64,000 nt of DNA from Tenrec ecaudatus (GCF_050624435.1 NC_134539.1:44796001-44860000); one strand, 5' to 3'. Counted from the first letter of the stretch, positions 11,033 through 22,960 are shown. A program made the numbers and translations. The notes: generated by a model not told the origin, from the sequence alone.

Positions 11033-11373
11033 TTTCTCCAAGAATAGATCCAGTCACATCTTTGGGAAGAGTTAATTGTGTCATCCTTTGAGGTTCACCA
11101 AGTGCCCCCTATGATCCATGAGCCTCTGTGTAGGAAGAATCATCTCCCCGGGCACCCCGTGGTTTGGTTTGTAAGCCATCGGCCACTCTCATGGGCTCCA
11201 TGTATCTCTTGCAGAGCCCCAAGCTTCAGTACGGAAAGCGACCACGCCATCATGCTATTTACAGGTTTCCTTCTTCAGTTATCAGATCTCCTCCTACTCT
11301 AGGTGGTGGTGGAAGAGAGGAAGATTCCGAGCTCCTTCACCATTTGCATCTCCCACGGCCTCCTCTATTTGAG

Positions 11374-11573
11374 GAAACCAAACCCCCAACTGCCGAGTTG
11401 GTTCTCTTAGCAACCCAGTAGCACACAGGAGAGCTGCCCCAGAGGGTTTTCTTGGGGAACCTTTACATCTCTTGGGGAGCAGACTGCCACGTCTTTTTCC
11501 TGTGAGCAGTTGGTGGGTTTGAACAGCTGACCTTGTGATTAGCAGCCCCATGCGTAACCCACTGTGCCGAGGA
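11374..11573 (-). mobile_element. AfroSINE, reverse
   Basis: ACCCCCAACTGCCGAGTTGG, GGTGGGTTTGAACAGCTGACC and GCGTAACCCACTGTGCC. Confidence 0.75.
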
Positions 11574-12240
11574 GTTGGCGTCAAAGTCCCAGCTGCCATT
11601 TCCAGGCTGTGTGATCTGGGATAAGACCCGTCCTGTCCGTGAGCTTAGTGTGCTCCGTGGGGGAAAGTGTGCTAGACAGGGTACACTGGGCTCTAAACTC
11701 CCTTCCAGCCCTGCCATTCTGGGCTTTCCCTTCGAAACGTGCCCGGGAAATGTCAGACATTTAGAAGGACAGGCATCGATGTCTGCCAGGCATCGTTTGT
11801 CACCCTTCAGCTACTCTTGTCTACACTTGGGCCAGATGCCTTTCTCCAAAGTACGCACATTCTAAGTCCTCCAGCTCCGCTTCCTCATTGGTTTCGGCAG
11901 ACAGTTGCAGAAACAGAACACTGCTCTCTCTCTCTTTTTTTTTCTTAAAGCAAATATGCAGTCGCATACTAACAGGAATAATCTGTTTACAGGAGCCTCT
12001 TTTACAAGATACCAACTGTTTGCAAACACCTGGGTATTTGCCTCACCAGAGGAATCTCCTGATGAACAGCTTTCTCTCGCCCCAGTGAGAGCATTTCCCT
12101 TAACGCAATCATACAGAAATCAGACCTGAAAATGAAGTATCGAAGGCGAGCGCCCTGCTGAGCTGCTTCCTTCCTTCCCTTATCGTCCTTTCTGTGAGCT
12201 GTCCAGGGCCACTGTCTTAGCGATGCTCTAGACTCTAGAG

Positions 12241-12573
12241 CAGTGGGTCTCAACCTTCCTCGTGCCGCAACTCTTTCATACAGTTCTCATGTTGTGGTGG
12301 CCCCCCCAACCCTGAAATTATTTTCGTTGCTTCTTCATAACTGTAATTTTGCTACTGTTGTGAATTGTAATGTAAATATCTGATATGCAAGATGTATTTT
12401 CATTATTACAAATTGAACATAATTAAACATAATTAAAGCAGTGATTAATCACAAAACAATATGTAATTATATATTGTGAAATATTTATGTGTTTTCTGAT
12501 GGTCTTAGGCAACTCCTGTGAAAGGGTTGTTTGACCCCTAAAGGGGTCGAGACCCACAGGTTGAGAACCACTG
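12241..12573. mobile_element. SPIN-type hAT MITE, complete, with 8-bp target duplication
   Basis: The 333-bp element has inverted ends CAGTGGGTCTCAACCT and CAGTGGTTCTCAACCT (read inward). It is flanked on both sides by the 8-bp duplication CTCTAGAG (12233-12240, 12574-12581), which fits the hAT nTCTAGAn target. The interior has CATACAGTTCTCATGTTGTGG, a non-coding AT-rich core and AGGGGTCGAGACCCACAGG, the pattern I know from non-autonomous SPIN elements. There is no transposase ORF. A 10-bp internal tandem duplication (ACATAATTAA twice) is present near 12417-12436. Confidence 0.85.
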
Positions 12574-13589
12574 CTCTAGAGGAAAAAAGACCTTGAATTC
12601 TGTACTAAAGCTTACATGCTGAGCATCCCATTTGCAGGAGGCACTGGAGCGGAGCGCATTGGAAATCAGGGAGGCGCAATCTCTTAGGGGCTTGCCTGGG
12701 TGTGTCCTTGATGGACAGTTCTGAGGCTGGCAGGATCTTGGGTCATGTCCTAGCAGTCCGGACATGACTGCCTTTGTCCGAAAGCCCTGGGCCAATCTTG
12801 TAAGCCCTTCTCCTATCTAACATAGTGTCGTGTTCCAACCAAGGCACTGCTCTTGCTTCTGTAGGCCCACCTGTAAGTGTTGTCCTGTCCTCATCTGCCA
12901 CCAATCCTGAGTTTCCTTGGTCTTGTGGCTTAATTCACTAGGGTTCTTACTGAGTCATTGGACACCATTCTAAGGCATGCTCATGGCCTCTGTCATCCGG
13001 ACGAGGTGTCTGAGTCCTTATGTTGTCTTTGTCTATTTTAAGACTTAACAAATGTTCTTAAGTTATACTTGAGATTGGGGCCTCTTTGGTACCCCAAGAC
13101 AGTTCCAACATATTTTATGTAGTCCCCTTTATGAAGCTTAACACAGGACCAAGACAAGACCAAGAAAACCACCCTGGTGAAGGAAATCATCAACATGAGA
13201 CTGAAACAGTGTCCGAAGGCTTCCTGGCCACAGAGTGAGAGATTGAGGGTGTCATACCACAACCAACACAGTGGGAGGAAGAGGAGCTGTCCCCGTCTCA
13301 GCAAGACCATGACGGGAACCCACACACAGTGGCGATGAGGAAAATGTACAGGGGTTGACCTGGGGCCCTTGGAGCACCTAGCTCCTTGGTGTGGGGTATG
13401 ACGCATGACCCTGCAGCTCTGAGTCATATTTACTGGTACCCCAACCTCCAAGTGACACACTTCTGTAAATCATTCAAGACAAGCCTGGTCAAGTCCCCTG
13501 CATGCAAGATTGTCCTTCTCTGGGCTGGCTGAGAGAGTGGAAGACTACTTTCAAACCTACTCTGTCTGAGGGCAAACATTCTGCCTCTC

Positions 13590-13757
13590 AAAACCAAAAA
13601 AACGCTCCAATTCCCTGCCATTGAGTTGGTTCTGCCTCATAGCAACCTCATACGACAGAGTAGTACTGTCCCTGTGGGTGTCTGAGAAGACAACTGAAAG
13701 CCTCATCTTTCTCCCATGGGGCAGCTGGTAGATTTGAACTGTGGACCTTGCGGTGAC
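13590..13757 (-). mobile_element. AfroSINE, reverse, head truncated
   Basis: TGCCATTGAGTTGGTTCTGC, CAACCTCATACGACAGAGTAG, CTTTCTCCCATGGGGCAGC and GATTTGAACTGTGGACC. Confidence 0.75.
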
Positions 13758-14062
13758 GATGCCCCAGAACTCCTCTACTCTGACACATTACTGGCTAATG
13801 CACAGGATGCATTCAAACAGGCTGAGTTTTTCAATCGGGGCTCAAAATGCAAACCTTCCACAAACCAAGTGCTTCAGAATTTAAGCTCTCGTAATGTGAC
13901 CTCGCACGCCTGCATGAGGAACACCATAAGTGAGACGCTTTAGGGAAAGGAAATGCACTTTCTCACTACTGAGGAGGACAGAGGTCTGACTTTGAGCCGT
14001 CGGCTAAAGGGGGGAGCACTGTGGAAAGACCTCGGTCTCTTTCTGAGTTGGCTTCTTCTTTC

Positions 14063-14590
14063 TTTTTTAAAATCATTTTATTGTGGGAGAGTACAACTCT
14101 TATCACAATCCATACACTCACCCGTTGTGTCAAGCACATTTGTGCATTTGTTGCCATCATCATTCTCAAAATATTTTCTTTCAACTTGAGCCCTTGTTAT
14201 CAGCTCCTCATTTTCCCCCTCTCCCCCTCCTGAATCTGGGATAATTTATAAATTATTATTTTTTCATGTCTTACACTGACCAGTGTCTCCCTTCACCCAC
14301 TTTTCTATTGTCTGTCCCCCAGGGTTGTGGGTTATAGGGAGATCATTGTGATCAGTTCTCCCTTCATCCCCCACCTTCCCCTTCCCCTTCCCCTGCTCTC
14401 ATTATTGGTATCGCTGCTCTCATTATTGGCCCTGAGGGGTTTCTCTGCCCTGGAGTTCCTGTGTTCGCAGCTCTGAGCGGTACCTGTGTACGTGCTCTGG
14501 TCTGTTGGCTCCTTCGTTCCTCGGAGATCTTTATTGGACACCTATCACCTCCCCTTCATCCGTTTGCTTCTGCCTCATCTGGTCTTTCTA
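14063..14590 (-). mobile_element. L1 3' UTR, reverse orientation
   Basis: TTTAAAATCATTTTATTGTGG, CAATCCATACACTCACCCG and GTCTGTCCCCCAGGGTTG match the copy at 9.1 kb. The inner end near 14590 is approximate. Confidence 0.72.
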
Positions 14591-14633
14591 AACCAGGGAA
14601 GTGATTAGGTTTGCAATGTACCTTACACAGTGT

Positions 14634-14833
14634 GAAGAGTCCTGGTGGCATGGTGGGTCATGAGTTGGCTGTTAATCGATGGGTCAGCAATTCAAAATGG
14701 ACCAGTCAGAGAACGAGGAGATTTTTCTTTCCCATAAAGAATTCCAGTCTCAGAAAGCCCCTCTGGGGTTCTCCTTTGTCCTATGGGGTCTCTATGAATC
14801 AGCAGGCCTCAACTGGATAGCAGTGAGTTGTTG
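14634..14833 (+). mobile_element. AfroSINE, near full length
   Basis: GAAGAGTCCTGGTGGCATGG, GCTGTTAATCGATGGGTCAGC, CCAGTCTCAGAAAGCCC and GGGGTCTCTATGAATCAG. Confidence 0.72.
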
Positions 14834-15050
14834 AGAATTTTCCTTAGATCGACAGTGTCTAGATCAAGAATTCCTCCCAAGAGCTTTCTTCCCTCTTTTG
14901 TTGGGCTCAGCCTGGCACCCCCCCTCCCTCTGCCTCCTGAGGCCCTTCAGGACAACTCAAGTCCCTTTCCCACCCCCTGGGGTTCCGGGTTCTCCCCCTG
15001 CATCCTCCTGCTGCCACTCTCAGGGAACTCCTGGGTGCTTCTTTCTCAAA

Positions 15051-15235
15051 AAAGCCCAGGTGGCTCAAGGATCCAGCATCTGGCTCCTCACTGACAGGTT
15101 GGCAAGTTGAAGTCCAAGGAAGAAAGATCTGACATTCTGTTCCTCCAGATCAGAGGCTGGGAAGCCCTCTGGAGCCATTCTATTCCGTTACAGGGATGAC
15201 TGTGAGTCTGAGTTGGCCTGACCTCACCTCACAAC
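15051..15235 (+). mobile_element. AfroSINE, diverged
   Basis: AAGCCCAGGTGGCTCAAGG, GACAGGTTGGCAAGTTGAAGT, GATGACTGTGAGTCTGAGTTGG and a CAACAACAACAAC end. Confidence 0.55.
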
Positions 15236-15588
15236 AACAACAACATTGTTTCACGTGTTTAATTCTACTCATCAGCTGCTTGGAAGACTAGGATGGGCCC
15301 AAGACGTGACGAAGATTTAGTGCTTGGCTTCAAGAGCTCACGGTCTTCTGAGGAACCGAGAGAGGCCTTACAGAGACACAGGCGAGGCTGCTCTGATATG
15401 GCCACACTGTGCCTTTTCCAGTGAGGGCAGGAGAGGTGGGAGGCAATGTCACATGGGGAGGGTTGCACGCCATAAGCCAAACGTGGCGTCTCCAGTCGCA
15501 GTGCTGTTGGGTGTTGGGAGCTGGGAGCCTCGAGGCAGTGTGGGTTGGTACAGAGAAGAGCACACGGCTTGTAGCTGGAAGAGCGAGG

Positions 15589-15650
15589 CTTTGGCCCAGT
15601 TGTAATGTCAGAGTCTCTGCTTTGGCCCAGTTGTAATGCCAGAGTCTCTG
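15589..15650. repeat. 31-bp tandem duplication
   Basis: Two copies of a unit starting CTTTGGCCCAGTTGTAATG with one difference. Confidence 0.92.
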
Positions 15651-16137
15651 CAGGCTGGCCAAGGAGTCTCGTACTGTTGCCTTCGGGCTGCTGTTTGCTC
15701 TCACCAATGGCGGCTTGCTTACTTCTAAGGACAGGACGCTCCCTCCTCCTCCTCTCAAGAATCGAATACTTGTTAGTTCCTCTTGTGAAGGAGCACAAGT
15801 TTGCTTGCTCAGTCCCTGTTCTGTCTCTTGGGGTCCCCCAGGACTGCTGTTCCCATGCCCTCGCCTCCTCTTTATCCCCAGTTTCGCCTCTGCTTAGTCC
15901 TGCCCTGCCTGAAGGGATGCGGACTACCACGAGAACTAAGAGCCCACTGGTCTCTTTGAATTCTGAGGGGAGGGGCTGTGGCCTTCAATACCACCTGTCC
16001 TGAGCACCAAACCTGGTGGGAGGTGCTTGGGGCCTCCAGGTGCAAAGGCTAGAGGGGCTAACGAGGTGTTTTCTCTTCCAAAGCTCGACCCCTATGATCT
16101 CAAGGCCACTGTGACCAGTCACCTACCTTGAAACCTA

Positions 16138-16359
16138 ACTAAAACAAAACCCAAACTGACTGCCATCAAGTCGGTTCCGACTCTTAATCACCCCTTAGGA
16201 CGGAGTAGACCTGTCCCTGTGGGTTTCTCAGGCTGCAAGTCTTTACAGGAGCAGAAAGCCTCATCTTTCTCCCCTGGGGCAGCTGGTAGGCTTTGAACTG
16301 TTGACTCTGTAGTTAGCAGCCAGCCCAACATGTAACCACTACACCACCGAGGCGCCTGG
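16138..16359 (-). mobile_element. AfroSINE, reverse, full length
   Basis: CCAAACTGACTGCCATCAAG, GGACGGAGTAGACCTGTCC, CTCATCTTTCTCCCCTGGGG, CTTTGAACTGTTGACTC and CACTACACCACCGAGGCGCC. Confidence 0.85.
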
Positions 16360-16361
16360 AC

Positions 16362-16460
16362 CTGAGGTTTAGAAAGGTGAAAAACGCCTCTCAGAGGTCA
16401 CACCATCAGGAGACTGGAGAACCAACCGGCTTAATGCTCAGTCTTTCCCCTCCAAGACCA
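16362..16460 (-). repeat. MIR fragment
   Basis: GAGGTTTAGAAAGGTGAAAAA and CAGAGGTCACACCATCAGG. Confidence 0.5.
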
Positions 16461-16830
16461 GTGCTGTCTCTTCTACTCAAACTGTGCAGACGTGCCGAGA
16501 AGGGCGGGCGTTCAGGCAGACGGTAAGCGAGGAGCAGGGGCAGTCAAGAGACCACCCGGTGGGAGCCCTGGACCAAGGAAGTGCAGGCAGCACCTCTTTC
16601 CAGTATCCTGGACATGGGCAGGGGTCATGAGAGCAAGGCCAGAGAAGTGTCTGGAGCCAGACCACTCTCTTGTGAATATTCAATAACCCCCCCACTCAGC
16701 CATCAACCTCTGGGGGTGCACCTTCGATGAGATCTTGTGTATGTGCAGTGTAAATAATTGGGGCAATAATAATAGGGGAAAACTAAAAACAAGGAAAATA
16801 TTCACAGACAAGTGAATACATAATATCTTG

Positions 16831-17080
16831 TGGTTGTGGTTGCCGTTGTCGCCAGGTGCTGTTGAATCTGATTCATGCGGAAGGTGGTACTGTCCTGTGT
16901 CATCTCTATGAACGGTAGTTAGTGTGTCTGAGTCCATCGTGGAAGCTATTGTGTCGGTCCATCTCACTGAGCTCTTCCGCCCTTCTGCTGAGCCTCCACT
17001 TTACCACATGTGGTGCCTTTGCCAGTAACTGGTCTTCCCCCAGTGACCTGACCACGATGGAGCACTCCACGGAGTTACAC
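16831..17080 (-). mobile_element. RTE/Bov-B-like LINE 3' fragment, diverged
   Basis: GCCAGGTGCTGTTGAATCTG, TGTGTCGGTCCATCTCACTGAG and CCACTTTACCACATGTGGTG follow the order of the other reverse-oriented RTE tails in this window but with more changes. Confidence 0.55.
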
Positions 17081-17449
17081 ACGAATGATTTCTGCCGTGT
17101 GCAATAACGTGGAGCTGGACAGGCAAGGGAAGCCAGTAGCCTCCGGTTATAGAGAGCGTGATTCCTGGACTAAACTCAAAAAGAAATGGCTTTCATACAC
17201 ATACATTTGGTGTGAATGTTTGTTTGTTTGTTTGTTAAGTAAGGGACTACAGAGCAAAACTTTAGGGACAGTATTCGTGGAAGGTGACCATGAAGAAAGG
17301 CCAGGCCTGAGTTAGAAAAGTCTGACCCGGATGGGCAAACAGCGTGACTAACATTCCCATTCTCAACTTGGAAGTTGGCTTATGGATATTCATTTTTATT
17401 CTATTTTTAAACTTTTATACACCTATAGGGCCTTTGGATATGCTTTAAA

Positions 17450-17670
17450 GGATTCCTAATAAGGTGGTTAAGGTGCTTGGCTGCTAACTAAAAATGGACG
17501 GTTGGAGCCCACCAGCAGGCCTGTGGGAGAAAGGACTTGGTGAGATCTGCTCCCATAGATCCCTGCGTGGGGCCGTCGCAATGAGTACAGATCTGCTCCC
17601 ATAGATCCCTGCGTGGGGCCGTCGCTATGAGTACAGATTGGCCTGGCGATACCCAACCACAACAATAATA
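17450..17670 (+). mobile_element. AfroSINE with internal 46-bp tandem duplication
   Basis: The head reads AGGTGGTTAAGGTGCTTGGC and GTGGGAGAAAGGACTTGG. A 46-bp block starting AGATCTGCTCCCATAGATCC is present twice (17543-17588, 17589-17634) with one difference, so the GGGCCGTCGC(A/T)ATGAGT motif occurs twice. Confidence 0.75.
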
Positions 17671-17789
17671 TGTGTGCAATATACTATGAGTGAATACTAA
17701 TACAAGTCAACAGTAGTGGAAGGGCTAGGATTTTTTTTAAAGCAAAAACACAGAGGAGTTTAGCAGAAAAGTTCAAATACATGAAAGGA

Positions 17790-17895
17790 GAGCAACTGGA
17801 GAGCCCCTGGTAACCCTTTGAGAATGTAAGGTTTAAGAGTGTGTCGTGTTGTTAGCAGGCAGGGCAATGGGAGGTCGGTCGAGTTGTGGAAGGCA
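17790..17895 (+). mobile_element. possible AfroSINE head remnant
   Basis: GAGAGCCCCTGGTAACCC and TTGTTAGCAGGCAGGGC are suggestive only. Confidence 0.3.
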
Positions 17896-19194
17896 ACACT
17901 GGTGGTGTCCTCTGTAAACCTCCCTTGAATTCACAAGACAAAGTTCAATTTCTTTTTCTTGTTTAAGGAGCATGTGGTGTTCTCTTCCATAGGTCTGCAG
18001 TACTAGTCCAACCTGCCAGTCATCCTGTGCGCCACCACGCTCTGCTGGGATCTGGCGGTAGAGAAGAATTGGTCTTTGCTTTAGAGGCGCTCGGAGTTGG
18101 AAGAGGAGGGCAAAGCATTCGCTCGTGGGTTTGCGTGGGGGGGGGGGCTGTAACTCTTGGAGGCTGTAGAGCAGAATGGAAGGTTGCCTGGTCCCATGTC
18201 ACCTTCATGCCGGGTGGCAGGTTTGAGTCTCTTTGCAGTTGAGCAAAGTCCGTGAAGTCAACAATGGTAACCCCAAAGACATGCAGGGAAAGGAGGCACG
18301 ATGGGAGCTGGTTGCATCATGGGAGTAGTAGTCCTCTGTGTAGGCTTCCCAGGCAGACAGAGCACAGCCCTGCATGATCTCTTGGTTAACCCATTACGTG
18401 GGGCTGCATGCAGTCTAACACCCCTACTCCGCCAGTATCCACACTGCCACCTTCCCGTGACCCCACCTAGGGACCAGACCACGCTGGCTACCTGAGTCCA
18501 CCGTAGCGTCAGGTGTATGTCTGTATTGACCGCCCCGTGACTATCACGCAGAGCTCTTGACTTGACACTTTGGGGTGATGTGGGGAAGCCCAAGGCTCAG
18601 GGAGGACTCGTGATTCCGTCACGCCTCTCCATCCCGAGATGTTCGCTCTAAACCCCCAGGCAGGTTTTTGTAGCACCTCTGGAAAAATAAAGACACGATG
18701 TATGTGTCATGAAGCATACATCGGATGACTCATGCAGTTGTGTTTCACGTCTGTCTCCCAGGACTGGTGGCTGGACCGTGGGGTTCTCACTGTGTCCCTG
18801 GGTTGCTCCCACCGACTCATGGTCTGCTCACATGCAGGGCCTCCCTGCCAGACCGGATGTTTGCGGAGGGCAGAGACAACGCTGCTTATCTCCATGTTGT
18901 CCGACTGGCTTCTCAGAGAAACTTCTTAAACAAGGGTTGTTGAATCTGTGAAGGGAAGAGACCATTTCTGGGTATTGCTCCCCTCCTGCTGCGCCCTTCT
19001 AACCAGAAACAGCCTCGCTGTCCTCTCAGAGCTGCTGCGTGTGCTGCTTCTCGTAGCATGTCAAGGAGGCCCTCAAGCCGCGTCCTGTAATCTGGGTGTG
19101 TGCGTGTGTGCACGCATGTAGGTCTCGATGTATGGACATGCAATCCGGTTAGTCTGGTTACGCAGCATCGCACCAAAAACCCCATGCTACCGGG

Positions 19195-19405
19195 CTGTCC
19201 TCATTTATGAGTTTAAAAACAACAAGCTCTTCCATTCATTCAAGAGTGCTTTACGGTTGACAAAGTGCTGCCCGGGCTGGTTGCTGAGGTCAGAACTCAC
19301 AGCAACCGTGGGAGGTGGGTCTGATAACTCCCCGCTTCCGTTTTACACACGGGGAAACTGAGGCTCAGAGAGGGAGGTGGACTTGGCCAAATTCAAGAGA
19401 TCGGG
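19195..19405 (-). repeat. MIR SINE remnant
   Basis: CGTTTTACACACGGGGAAAC, TGAGGCTCAGAGAGGGAG and ACTTGGCCAAATTCAAGAG are the reverse-oriented MIR core, with AGTGCTTTACGG upstream. Confidence 0.7.
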
Positions 19406-20443
19406 TATCTCAGTCCCAAGTTGAGAGACTTCCCGGCTTCCAACCCCAGCCTGGTGGACAGTGGCACACGGAGTCCGGGTGAAGGTAGAGATGAGGCCGA
19501 GGGGCTCCCGGGCCCTGCCTTCTTCTGGGCAGGCGCTTATTTCTTGGGATGGTTGAGCTGGAGGCTGGAGCTTCGCCGTGAGAAGCAGGACCTGGGCCTT
19601 CCTGGCCCAGCAAGTCTGGCCCCTCAGAGCCGCTCCTCAGCCCAGCTCTGCGGCAGGCAGCCTGGCTTCCAGGAGAACGTATCGTGCTAAGGAATTCCTT
19701 TTGTTCCAGATGCATTCTTCACATCGTCTTTGCAGACAACGTTGATGATTTTGATCTATCTGATGACCACTGGCACAAGACATGCATCATGTCTTTAATG
19801 GACTACCTTTTGAAAACTTAAAATACATTTATGTCGGACAAAGAAACCCTGAATCGTGGTGTGCTGGCTCATTTCCTTTTCTCTAACACACGTTAAAGTA
19901 CGCGCCTACGTCTTTGAGTGAACGCCGGCCACTCTGTTAGCCCCCTGAGCTCTCTGGGACACCATGGCAGAGACATAGTGGGTCCGTGAAACAGGTGTGG
20001 CCTTTAAGTAATTACAGGGGACGCAGAGCCCGCTGAAAGAGCAAGTGCGAGTCAGAGTCAGGGCAGGAGAATTGATAGGCCTGACATTGATAGGGCTTGG
20101 GTGGTTGGCTCAGGATCCTCTTGGAGTCATGGATGAGAAGCCACTTAAGAGTTGGGTTGCAGGCAACCACAAGGCAGGGGAAATCCAGAACCTTTCTTGT
20201 GTCTCACGGTGGCCTTTGAAGGTCCTCTTTGAAAGAGGTTCCATAAACTTCAATGAGCAGGGGCTCTCCAGGAGGCAGACCTCTCAGAGACTGAGTGGGA
20301 AAGCCATCTCTCTGACAGCTAAAGGACCTTGGCCCGGTCACATGGCCTTTTGAAGCCTCCAGCATTCTGTCTGTAAACTGGGCATGTGCTAAGGTGTCTG
20401 GGGCTGTAGGCATAGATGACCAGCCTCCCTCTCTCTAAAGCAG

Positions 20444-20655
20444 CATTTCTCAGCTTTAGAGCTCCTGGCATTTTGAACCGGATGAATCTTTGCTAAGGGG
20501 ATGTGTCCGTTGTGGGGAAGATGTCTAGTGGCCTTTCTGCCCTATGTGTACTCATGCTATTTGCATCTCCCTCTCCACATCTCACCCCCTCACTTGTGAC
20601 AAACCAAGGCCATCTCCAGGCATTGTTTAATGTCCCTTGAGGAGGGGCCACTGGT
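20444..20655. mobile_element. MER5A-like hAT-Charlie DNA transposon remnant
   Basis: It starts AGCATTTCTCAGCTTTAG, then GGCATTTTGAACCGGATGA, and later CAAGGCCATCTCCAGGCATT and AATGTCCCTTGAGGAGGGG. These are in the order of the mammalian MER5A consensus. It is an ancient eutherian repeat, diverged as expected. Confidence 0.8.
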
Positions 20656-21059
20656 GACTTCTGTGAGTAGGTGGTCCTGGTGACCTCAACAGAGGGGATT
20701 CAAGCTGGAGCACAGATGAAGGTGGCCCCCGCCTTTCCGCTTCACAACCCCAGATGGGAAAGGAATGGTTGAAGAAAAGGCTTTGGTCATGGGTTTTGTC
20801 CTTGAAGGGGTGACTCACGGATCCCTTAAGTGCTGTCCTCAGAGAAAGACACTCCGAAGAGACAGAAGTGCTTTTGTTTCCAAAAGGACAGCCCAGTACT
20901 TCCCTGCTTGACCCCAGCCTCCAGGAGACAGCACCCAGCAGAAAACCGCCTAGTGGGGGACTCCAACCAAGTATGGGCGGAAGCAGAATGACTCGTCACC
21001 ACGGCGGGGGTTCACACACGCTCTCCGGTTCCTATAACCTGGCCAACCTGTTCTTTGAC

Positions 21060-21292
21060 TCATAAAAATAATTACAGTAATAGCATCACTGGAGCATCTC
21101 CTGCGCACCATGGCACAGGCTTACCTAATCCGCACAACAACCCATTATCCCCATTTGATACACGAGGACATTGAAGCTCCGTGGGGTTGGAGGACTTGCA
21201 CTGATTTGCACAGCTATTAAGTCGAAGGCACCAAATAAAAAGTGTAGACAGCAGTGCTCAGCCCAGGCCTGTCTGGTCTCGAGCCCTGCGTT
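21060..21292 (-). repeat. MIR-family SINE remnant
   Basis: CCGCACAACAACCCATTATC, CCCCATTTGATACACGAGGAC and GCACAGCTATTAAGTCGAAG. Confidence 0.7.
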
Positions 21293-22267
21293 ATTGTTCT
21301 TGTGTCAGGCTCCGTCCTGAGCACTCCTCCTTGACGGCGTGCGGAGAAAGGAAGCCAGCTGAGAAGAGTGTGAGGGGTTTGATCAAGCTGGTACGGCCGC
21401 CTCGGACCTCTTCTACCCTCATGAGCTGAGAGAAACACCCAAGCTCGCTTCCTAGGAGGTCGAGGCCAGACAGACTTCCTCTGTCCAATCTTTTTTCCAA
21501 TGCTGGCACCAGCTTCCTCTCCCAGAGCACTCTCGACTTCTCTGCTGGGTTGGAAGTTGGTTGCCATGGCCTCGTAGACAATACGCATGATTATGGGGTT
21601 CATTAGAGAAGTAACATGTTAGAACTTGGGATCAGGATGAACAGGCTACAACTTGGGTTCAGGATCAGGCGGCACATAGGCAAAGTCTCCCTTCTTCAGG
21701 GCAGGGCACTCTCTCGCGTAGCCTCGCGGGCTTCTCTTAGTCTTCCGAGGAAAGGCTTCTCTTGGCGCCTTCAGGACAGGCTATTCCTGGCCTTCTGCTT
21801 AACTTTGACCCGAATGGGGCACATTTTGAAAGCTCTTTACGTCTGCAGCTAAGTGCCTGGAGGCACCCTACGCAGCTAGCAGGTAGGGACTCTCCTGCCT
21901 GCAGGTACTCAGTCTTCTGCTCTGTGGATCGGCGGGCCGCAGTGGGCTGAGAATCCTACCCTGCGGTACCGCGTGGGTCAACTGCTGCCTTTTCTCTGCC
22001 TCTGGATTCTGCCATGCTGGCGGCCACTTCCCACCATCTCTACTATTTCAACTCTGACTCCTGGGTCTAGGCGGTTCTCAGCTTAAGGGCCTTAGGGCCC
22101 AAATCGGCACTCACCTTTTGGCTCTTCTTCCTGGATAGTGGTGAGGTCCCCTCTTTGCTCAGGGATTGGCTCTCTTTTTCAGCCCAGCAAGATGGCAAAA
22201 TGGACCAACCCCCTCATTGGGGTGCCATACACCTTGCGTGCATGTTTAGCAGGTCGCCTATTGCCTT

Positions 22268-22412
22268 CAGGAGCCTTGGTGGTGCTTTCGGTTACGTGTT
22301 GGACTGCTAACCACGAAGTCAACCGTTCAAACTCATCAATCCGCTGTGCGAGAAAGATGGGGCTGTCCACTCCTGTGAAGATGTGCAGCCTTGGAAACCG
22401 TAGATATGGGCA
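22268..22412 (+). mobile_element. AfroSINE, 3' truncated
   Basis: AGGAGCCTTGGTGGTGCTTTC, GGACTGCTAACCACGAAGTC, GAGAAAGATGGGGCTGTCC and GCAGCCTTGGAAACCGTAG. Confidence 0.78.
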
Positions 22413-22523
22413 TGATGAGCAAACAGGGGACCCGAGTTTACCCAATCACCCCATTTCCATTGTCCTACCCAGCTATCTTGTGGGAGTCACAAGATCACGC
22501 ATGTCTTGGAAGATCACTCTGTC

Positions 22524-22960
22524 AGTCGGGGTTGACTAGAGAAACAAATCCTTAGACATACATATGTGTATAGAAAAGAGCTTTATATACAAGAGCAATG
22601 GAATATTGAGAGAACAACCCAGAACAAGTCCATGAGTCCAATATGAGCCCAGAGGTTCGATACCAATCTATAAAGTCCTCTTCAAACTCATGAAACACAT
22701 GCAATGAATGCAGGTAGATCACAGGCCAGTGGGTGGGAAGTCTTGTGAATCCAGTGGCATTGTCAGCATCTCGGTGCTTGCAGGGGTCTCCATGTGGCTC
22801 CTCCAGCTCCCAGGGCTCTGGCTGCATCAGGGTAGCTTCATGTGGCTTCTCATCAGAAATGTCTCACAAGCAGTCTGAATGTGTCTCCTTCCACCTCTGT
22901 TGCTCAGAGAGAGTAGAAGCCAATTGCTGTGTCTTGACTGGCCCCTGGCAAGTTTTTAAG
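22524..22960. repeat. dispersed repeat family X, copy 1
   Basis: It begins GTCGGGGTTGACTAGAG and has AAAAGAGCTTTATATACAAG, AGATCACAGGCCAGTGGGTG and CTCCAGCTCCCAGGGCTC. Matching blocks in the same order occur at 44.4-44.8 kb. It is not AfroSINE, RTE or the common L1 3' UTR; I cannot name it. It has no long ORF. Confidence 0.55.

Larger units (their letters stand above)
10134..13589. other. intergenic sequence between SINEs and the SPIN copy
   Basis: Outside the two AfroSINEs and the SPIN element I see only unique sequence. There is a poly(C) run at about 10408-10422 and a (C)12 near 10232. No gene is apparent. Confidence 0.5.
17896..22265. other. intergenic sequence with few repeats
   Basis: Apart from two MIRs and a MER5A, this 4.4-kb region has no recognised gene. 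A G9 run occurs near 18138-18147. ORFs of 60-130 codons overlap in several frames and look random. Confidence 0.5.

Noticed and set aside
15265-15930. 221-codon minus-strand ORF
   Set aside because: Includes a 31-bp tandem duplication and has no domain; judged chance.
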